In this document: positions 59,715 through 64,000 of the stretch, piece after piece
Numbering within the stretch: position 1 is the stretch's first letter
Layout of the letters: every line of letters starts with the position of its first letter
Assembly: GCF_005280735.1 (NCBI RefSeq)
Contig: NZ_CP040078.1
Coordinates: forward strand, 558,001-622,000
Origin: Trinickia violacea
GTDB lineage: Bacteria; Pseudomonadota; Gammaproteobacteria; Burkholderiales; Burkholderiaceae
Length of the DNA stretch: 64,000 nucleotides
Direction of reading: 5' to 3'
The notes under the pieces: model-generated
Seen by the model: the letters and a program-made list of their open reading frames with translations, nothing else
What the model was told of the DNA's origin: nothing
Database searches by the model: none
Position numbers and translations under genes: made by a program

Positions 59715-61160
59715 CTATTCCCCCTGTCCCCGCTCCCGCAACAAATCCGCAAGACTCCGCCGCGCAGGCTCAAGCGGCATCCGATACCGCGTCCACCCCA
59801 TCTGTCTCGCCGGCGTCAACGCACGCAGCCTCGTCGCCGCCCACCGAAACACCCGATACACCCGCGGATGCCCAAACGCCCCACTCCAAAACCGCCAAAT
59901 CAACTGCTCCCCGCGACTGAACTTCGCCCCTTGCCCGCGCAACGGATGCTCAACTGCTTCATGCGGATTCCGATTCGCCTCTGTCCTCAACCGAATCAGC
60001 AATTGCGGTATCGGAATCCGCACCGGGCAAACCTCTCCACAAGCCCCGCACAAACTCGACGCGGTAGGCAAATCCGCCGTCGCCTCGAGCCCAAGCAAAT
60101 GCGGCGAAATAATCTTGCCGATCGGCCCCGGGTAGGTCGTGCCATAAGCATGCCCACCGATACGCGCATAAACCGGACAGTGATTCATACACGCCCCGCA
60201 CCGAATACATTGCAGCGTCGTGCGTAGTTGTTCGTCCGCATACGCCTGCGTGCGCCCGTTATCGAGCAGCACGAGATGAACTTCGCGCGGACCATCGAGC
60301 TCACCTTCGCGACGCGGCCCTGAAATCAGATTGAAGTAAGTCGTGATCGCCTGCCCGGTGGCCGATCGCGTCAACAGGCTCGCGAGCGGCACGATATGTT
60401 CGAGCTTCTCGACAACCTTCTCGATGCCCATGATCGCGATGTGCACGTCGGGCACTGTCGTCGCGAGGCGCCCGTTGCCTTCGTTCTCGACGAGCCAGAG
60501 CGTGCCGGTGTCCGCCGCCGCGAAGTTGACACCCGAGAGCCCGATATCCGCGTCGACGAACGTCTGACGCAGCGCACGCCGGCCCGTCTGAATGAGTTCG
60601 TCGACGTCCTCGGTGTAATGCGCATCGGGGATGCGTTCTTCGAACAGCTCGCCGATGTCGGCTTTAGTCTTGTGAAGCGCGGGCATCACGATGTGCACGG
60701 GCTTCTCGCCGGCGAGCTGGAGGATGTACTCGCCCATGTCGGCCTCGATGCAGTCGATGCCGCGCTCGGCGAGATAGTGATTCAGCTCGATCTCTTCGCT
60801 CGCCATCGACTTGCCTTTGACGATGCGTCGCGCGCCGTGCGATTTCGCGATCCGTTCGATGGTGGCGTTGGCTTCGTCGGCGGTCTCGGCCCAATGGACG
60901 TGTACGCCGGCGGCGGTCAGTTTTTCTTCGAGTTGCGCAAGCAGATCAGGCAGTCGTGACAGCGCGTGCTGACGCACCGCTTCGCCGAGATCGCGCAGGG
61001 GCTCGAGTTCATCGGCGTCGGGAAACTGGATCGCGCGCTTGCTTTGCAGGAAGTTCATCGCGCCGCGCATGCTCTTGCGCAGCTTCGGATCGTCGAGTGC
61101 CGCGCGGGCGCGTGCCTTGAAGTCTTCGGTGGGGACGAAGTGCAGTGGGCTCGTGCTCAT
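59715..61160 (-). CDS. lutB: Lactate utilisation iron-sulfur protein LutB
   Basis: This 481-residue LutB/YkgF protein has a LUD-type N-terminal domain (about 70-300, with RRIVKGKSMASEEIELNHYL and FAAADTGTLWLVENEGNGR). Two 4Fe-4S clusters follow in the C-terminal third (CIRCGACMNHCP and CGACGEVCP). It forms the LutABC complex that oxidises L-lactate to pyruvate. Its start overlaps the lutC stop by four bases. It is the last gene of the operon; no clear terminator hairpin was seen before the IS relic. Confidence 0.94.
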   Translation of the reverse strand: MSTSPLHFVPTEDFKARARAALDDPKLRKSMRGAMNFLQSKRAIQFPDADELEPLRDLGEAVRQHALSRLPDLLAQLEEKLTAAGVHVHWAETADEANATIERIAKSHGARRIVKGKSMASEEIELNHYLAERGIDCIEADMGEYILQLAGEKPVHIVMPALHKTKADIGELFEERIPDAHYTEDVDELIQTGRRALRQTFVDADIGLSGVNFAAADTGTLWLVENEGNGRLATTVPDVHIAIMGIEKVVEKLEHIVPLASLLTRSATGQAITTYFNLISGPRREGELDGPREVHLVLLDNGRTQAYADEQLRTTLQCIRCGACMNHCPVYARIGGHAYGTTYPGPIGKIISPHLLGLEATADLPTASSLCGACGEVCPVRIPIPQLLIRLRTEANRNPHEAVEHPLRGQGAKFSRGEQLIWRFWSGAFGHPRVYRVFRWAATRLRALTPARQMGWTRYRMPLEPARRSLADLLRERGQGE

Positions 61161-61891
61161 TGGCTTACTCCTGTCCCATGCAAAGCAGCCTCATTGGCGG
61201 TGTGATCGTCCGTGACGATCACGACCCACAGTTCGCGCGGCCCATGCGCGCCGTAGGCGAGCGTTTGCTGGATGTCGCTCGTCTTCGACGGGCCGGAGAC
61301 CAGTACGAGGTTCGTCGGCATCCCTTCGCGCCAGCGTTCGGTTTTGGCTGCCGAGTGCATGTCGGGATAAAGCGTGTGCGCATGAACGAGCGCGATATGC
61401 AGCGGCGGCGCGAGCGACACGCTACGCGGCGTTCCCGTGTCGGGTTCGACGATCAGCGTACCTGTCGAGGCGATTCCAGAACGGGCGATGGTAAAACCGG
61501 CATCCACAGTCTCGAAGAGTTCGGCTTTCCAGTTCTCGATCGGTGCAGCGAAGGGCCGTGCTTCAACCGATGGGGGTAGCGCGCGCGTCAGAGCGGCGCC
61601 TTCCGCGCACGCGTCATCGACAAGCAAGCGCCGCACGCCTGCCGCAGCCATTCGTTGCGCTATGAGAGCCGGCCATGAGGCGGCGTCGGCGCACCAGACT
61701 TCGGCGTGCGAGGCTATGAGCGCGGTTTGCATCGATTGCACGAGTTGCTGTGCCGATAACGCAGCCCGTCGACGTTGCTGCTCGTAATGAACGTCGATGC
61801 GCGCATCGATATCGCACGTATCCAATATGGCCGAGGGCGCGGCGGCGCGCAGCCGCCCGAGTATGCGTTCGCGTGCGCTAAGCGTGCTCAT
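61157..61891 (-). CDS. lutC: Lactate utilisation protein LutC
   Basis: This 244-residue LUD-domain protein begins at the ATG at 61891 (MSTLSARERILGRLRAAAPS). It carries GFTIARSGIASTGTLIVEPD, APPLHIALVHAHTLYPDM and NLVLVSGPSKTSDIQQTLAYGAHG, here split by position over the last 90 residues. These are standard LutC features. The upstream frame overlaps lutA and was rejected. Start and end overlap lutA and lutB by four bases each, so the operon is tightly coupled. Confidence 0.93.
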   Translation of the reverse strand: MSTLSARERILGRLRAAAPSAILDTCDIDARIDVHYEQQRRRAALSAQQLVQSMQTALIASHAEVWCADAASWPALIAQRMAAAGVRRLLVDDACAEGAALTRALPPSVEARPFAAPIENWKAELFETVDAGFTIARSGIASTGTLIVEPDTGTPRSVSLAPPLHIALVHAHTLYPDMHSAAKTERWREGMPTNLVLVSGPSKTSDIQQTLAYGAHGPRELWVVIVTDDHTANEAALHGTGVSQ

Positions 61892-62688
61892 GCCGACTCC
61901 CCTGCGTCGTCGACCTTGCCGCCGGTGCGCCGCCACAGAAACGACGCGAGGTGTTCGACCGGCAGCGGCGCGCCTTGCTTCGCGGCGGCATGACCGATGT
62001 TCAACAGACATCCGCAGTCGGCTGAAACCAACCGGTCGCAGCCTGTCGCGCACGCCGACGCGAGCTTGTCCTGCACCATCGCACCGGAAATATCGGGGTG
62101 CTTCAATGCAAATGTGCCACCGAAACCGCAGCATTCCGATTCGCGTTCATGCTCGATGCGCATGACGCCGGGCAGCGCATCGACGAGCTCAACGCCGTGC
62201 GCGCGCGTTCCCATTTCGCGGCGTGCTGCGCAAGACGTGTGCAGCACGACCCGCTCCTGCGCGAGTCCTTCCGCGCATTCGTCGGCGTACTGAACCTTGA
62301 GCACGTGCAGCAGGAATTCACCGAGTTCGTAAACGCGCTCGGCCAGAGCACGCGCTTTCTCTTGGGCGGCCGAATCGTGCTCGAAGAGCGTCGGCCAATG
62401 GTGCCGCATCATTCCCGCACAAGACCCCGAAGGCACGACGACCGGCCAGGGCTCGCGGAACAGATCGAGTTGCGCGCGCGCTACCTCGCGCGCTTGCTCG
62501 GGATTGCCACTGCTATACGCCGGCTGGCCGCAGCAGCTTTGCGCACGCGGGAAGTGAACGGTCAGGCCCTCGCGTTCGAGGAGGCGCACCGCGTCGAGCC
62601 CGGCCTGCGGTACGAACAGATCCACCAGACAGGTGCCGAATAGATAGGCGTGCGCGGGGCGCACGGTGGGGTATTGCCGTTCGATCAT
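61888..62688 (-). CDS. lutA: Lactate utilisation protein LutA (CCG-domain oxidoreductase)
   Basis: This protein of about 266 residues has two cysteine-rich CCG domains: SCCGQPAYSSGNPEQAREVA and ECCGFGGTFALKHPDIS, each with additional Cys (GTCLVDLF; HTSCAARREMG). This matches LutA/YkgE. The ATG at 62688 (MIERQYPT) was chosen. The frame is open to 62781, and the family core begins only at AYLFGTCLVDLF, so the true start is uncertain by a few codons. It is the first gene of lutACB, divergent from the GntR gene. Confidence 0.9.
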   Translation of the reverse strand: MIERQYPTVRPAHAYLFGTCLVDLFVPQAGLDAVRLLEREGLTVHFPRAQSCCGQPAYSSGNPEQAREVARAQLDLFREPWPVVVPSGSCAGMMRHHWPTLFEHDSAAQEKARALAERVYELGEFLLHVLKVQYADECAEGLAQERVVLHTSCAARREMGTRAHGVELVDALPGVMRIEHERESECCGFGGTFALKHPDISGAMVQDKLASACATGCDRLVSADCGCLLNIGHAAAKQGAPLPVEHLASFLWRRTGGKVDDAGESA

Positions 62689-62807
62689 GTCTCGCTCGCT
62701 GATGTCGTGTGCCGCTTTTCCCGCTGCGTAATTCCGCGCGATTTCAACGTGCCGGTGCGGTTTTCGCGTGCTCCAGCGCATAATTCCCGCTTACATGCGT
62801 GGGTTCA

Positions 62808-62824
62808 AATTGGTTGGACCAGTT
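62808..62824. promoter_or_regulatory. PdhR/LldR-type operator between lutA and the GntR gene
   Basis: AATTGGTTGGACCAGTT matches the GntR/FCD operator ATTGGTnnnACCAAT with one mismatch in the right arm. It lies 46 bases before the gntR ATG and 120 bases before lutA, in the divergent promoter region, and is likely bound by the adjacent regulator in response to lactate. Confidence 0.7.
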
Positions 62825-62869
62825 GGGGCGGCAATAGGCGGTGCAGCGAGACAAAGGGCAGGGAAAGTG

Positions 62870-63592
62870 ATGACGACAACAAGGAAGATATCGGCAAGAG
62901 ACGCCGCGCGCGGACGCGTCGAAGGCATCATGCGCCAAATGGAGACTGCGCTGATCGACGGCACTTGGCGCGCCGGCTCGCGCCTGCCTGCCGAGCGCGC
63001 GCTGGCGGAACAGTACGACGTATCGCGCAACACGATACGCGAGGCCATCCAGCGGCTCGCGGCGCGCGGCTTGGTGCAAAGCCGGCGCGGCTCAGGCGTA
63101 TTCGTCACCGATCAACTGCGTACAGGCATTGCGTCGCCGTGGGGGCAACTGGTCGCCGATCACCCGGCGCTGCGCGAAGACATTCTGGAGTTCCGTCGCG
63201 TGCTCGAAGGAGCGACCGCGTACTTCGCCGCACAGCGCGCCAGCGCGGAAGACCGCAAGCGGATTCGCGCGCTGCTAGTCGAGCTGGAGCGCTCGCACGC
63301 CGCCGACGACAAGCCCGCCGAAGCACGAGCGGACGCCCAACTGCACGAGGCGATTGCGCAGGCGTCGCACAACGCGATGTTCCTGCACTTGCATACGAGC
63401 GTGATCGGCATGCTGCGCGAACACATCACGACGAGCGGAACGGGGTTAAGGGAACAGGACGCCAACGCGTCCGATCAGTTGCTGATGCAGCACCGCAAAT
63501 TGTGCGAGGCGATTTGCGCGCGACAGCCGGAGGAGGCGCGCACGGCGATGCAGTCGCATATCGACTTCGTGCGCGCGAGGATGGAGCCGTAA
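62870..63592 (+). CDS. GntR-family (FadR/FCD) transcriptional regulator
   Basis: This 240-residue protein has a winged HTH (residues about 10-80: RLPAERALAEQYDVSRNTIR; RRGSGVFVT) and an all-helical FCD ligand domain. Metal-ligand positions are seen in EFRRVLEGATAYFAA, DAQLHEAIAQASHNAMF and SHIDF. It belongs to the LldR/PdhR/LutR group and probably represses lutACB in the absence of lactate. The ATG at 62870 follows GGGAAAG. Extending to 62768 would include the operator and is unlikely. Confidence 0.92.
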   Translation: MTTTRKISARDAARGRVEGIMRQMETALIDGTWRAGSRLPAERALAEQYDVSRNTIREAIQRLAARGLVQSRRGSGVFVTDQLRTGIASPWGQLVADHPALREDILEFRRVLEGATAYFAAQRASAEDRKRIRALLVELERSHAADDKPAEARADAQLHEAIAQASHNAMFLHLHTSVIGMLREHITTSGTGLREQDANASDQLLMQHRKLCEAICARQPEEARTAMQSHIDFVRARMEP

Positions 63593-63616
63593 GCGGTGGG
63601 AGGGAAGCTTGAAGAC

Positions 63617-63655
63617 CAGCGGCTTGAACTTTAACCGAACCAGTTCAAGCCGCTG
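63617..63655. terminator. Strong hairpin between convergent genes
   Basis: A perfect 14-bp stem (CAGCGGCTTGAACT/AGTTCAAGCCGCTG) with an 11-base loop lies between the GntR gene and the convergent transporter gene. There is no U-tract on either side. It probably terminates both transcripts. Confidence 0.65.
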
Positions 63656-63724
63656 CTGCAAGAAGCAAACGGCGCAGGTCCGTCCGCGTTCGGCGCCTAA
63701 GCGCCGATAAACAACTGAAGTGAC

Positions 63725-64000
63725 TTACGCCTGCTTAGCCGCAAGCGCTTCCGCGCGCCTATCATCGCGCTGCTGCTCAGCGCCTTGATGATGCCGACGC
63801 GAGAGCTTGCCCATGAACGGCAGCAGCAGGAACGCCAGCAGTGCGCCCCCCGCGGCGAGCCAGCCGAGACCAAAGAAGAGCTTCGTATACATCGGCAGCG
63901 ACTGCAGCGGGCTCAGCTCGTTCGACGGCATCTCCGCAAAGTTCGCGACCACGCTGCCGAGGTATTGCGACACGCCCGTCGCGACGAAATACGCGCCCAT
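63725..64000 (-). CDS. POT-family peptide MFS transporter (C-terminal part)
   Basis: Only the last 91 codons are in the window, and the frame is open at the right edge. The segment MGAYFVATGVSQYLGSVVAN corresponds to the penultimate membrane span of proton-dependent oligopeptide transporters. A periplasmic loop (EMPSNELSPLQSLPMYTKLF) and a final span (GLGWLAAGGALLAFLLLPFM) follow. The cytoplasmic tail is charged, with His/Gln/Arg. The family takes up di- and tripeptides with protons. The internal Met shown at the edge is not the start. Confidence 0.85.
   Translation of the reverse strand: MGAYFVATGVSQYLGSVVANFAEMPSNELSPLQSLPMYTKLFFGLGWLAAGGALLAFLLLPFMGKLSRRHHQGAEQQRDDRRAEALAAKQA

Noticed and set aside
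1..64000. tRNA, rRNA, CRISPR array, intact prophage or transposon
   Set aside because: No regularly spaced repeats, integrase or transposase frames, or cloverleaf-like sequences were recognised by reading; a tRNA or CRISPR scan would confirm.

Overview
The window is a chromosomal segment of a GC-rich betaproteobacterium, most likely Burkholderia sensu lato (Burkholderiaceae). This rests on overall base composition, a cobN-cobW plus cobGHIJ/cobL-cbiD-cobK-cobM cobalamin cluster, an adc-bdh-patatin operon, and a large two-partner secretion/contact-dependent inhibition (CDI) locus. I saw no tRNA or rRNA genes, CRISPR arrays or intact insertion sequences.

Bases 1-6644 carry a late cobalt-insertion operon: cobW (5' end outside the window), cobN, and an AAA+ plus VWA chelatase pair. 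The VWA part has no usable start codon of its own except an internal TTG. It lies in the -1 frame directly behind an A7 slippery run, the AAA+ stop codon and a strong stem-loop, which is a textbook programmed -1 frameshift signal. Bases 6677-9720 (minus) hold a polar amino-acid ABC transporter. Bases 10136-20546 are mixed housekeeping and small accessory genes: a PilZ protein, a Rap1a-like secreted protein, a LysR regulator with a beta-propeller protein, a superinfection-immunity-like membrane protein, a peroxiredoxin, a LysE exporter, an ECF sigma factor with a membrane protein and a ferredoxin, an orphan HigA-like protein, an orphan ParA, a BON protein, an SDR and a DUF427 protein. A GH18 lipoprotein follows.

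Bases 21740-30456 carry two divergent corrin-ring operons, cobG-cobH-cobI-cbiG/cobJ (minus) and cobL-cbiD-cobK-cobM (plus). The spacer between them holds a cobalamin riboswitch that faces cobG. The gene set mixes oxygen-dependent signatures (cobG, cobN) with anaerobic-pathway ones (cbiD, cbiG) and shows no cobF.

Bases 30605-31740 are a low-GC toxin/immunity island: a free-standing effector with a complete RNase A-like CdiA-CT active site, followed by its immunity gene. Bases 31834-35245 (minus) carry a membrane protein and the adc-bdh-patatin operon. A gene-poor, partly AT-rich stretch follows.

Bases 36599-59454 are the main accessory island. It contains a short haemagglutinin-type exoprotein, one TpsB transporter, a parvulin-type PPIase and a 3695-residue CdiA-like exoprotein with a membrane-protein immunity gene. 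Behind these are three orphan CdiA C-terminal toxin modules, each followed by a candidate immunity gene. One module carries a diverged 1.1-kb copy of the cdiA pre-toxin region, disrupted by a one-base deletion. All four toxin tips are preceded by the same short motif, NE(A/S/T)LNN, and by a near-identical 15-bp DNA core. A relic of an IS3-type end lies just beyond.

Bases 59715-63592 hold lutABC (lactate oxidation) with a divergent GntR/FCD regulator and a PdhR/LldR-type operator between them. The window ends inside a POT-family peptide transporter gene.
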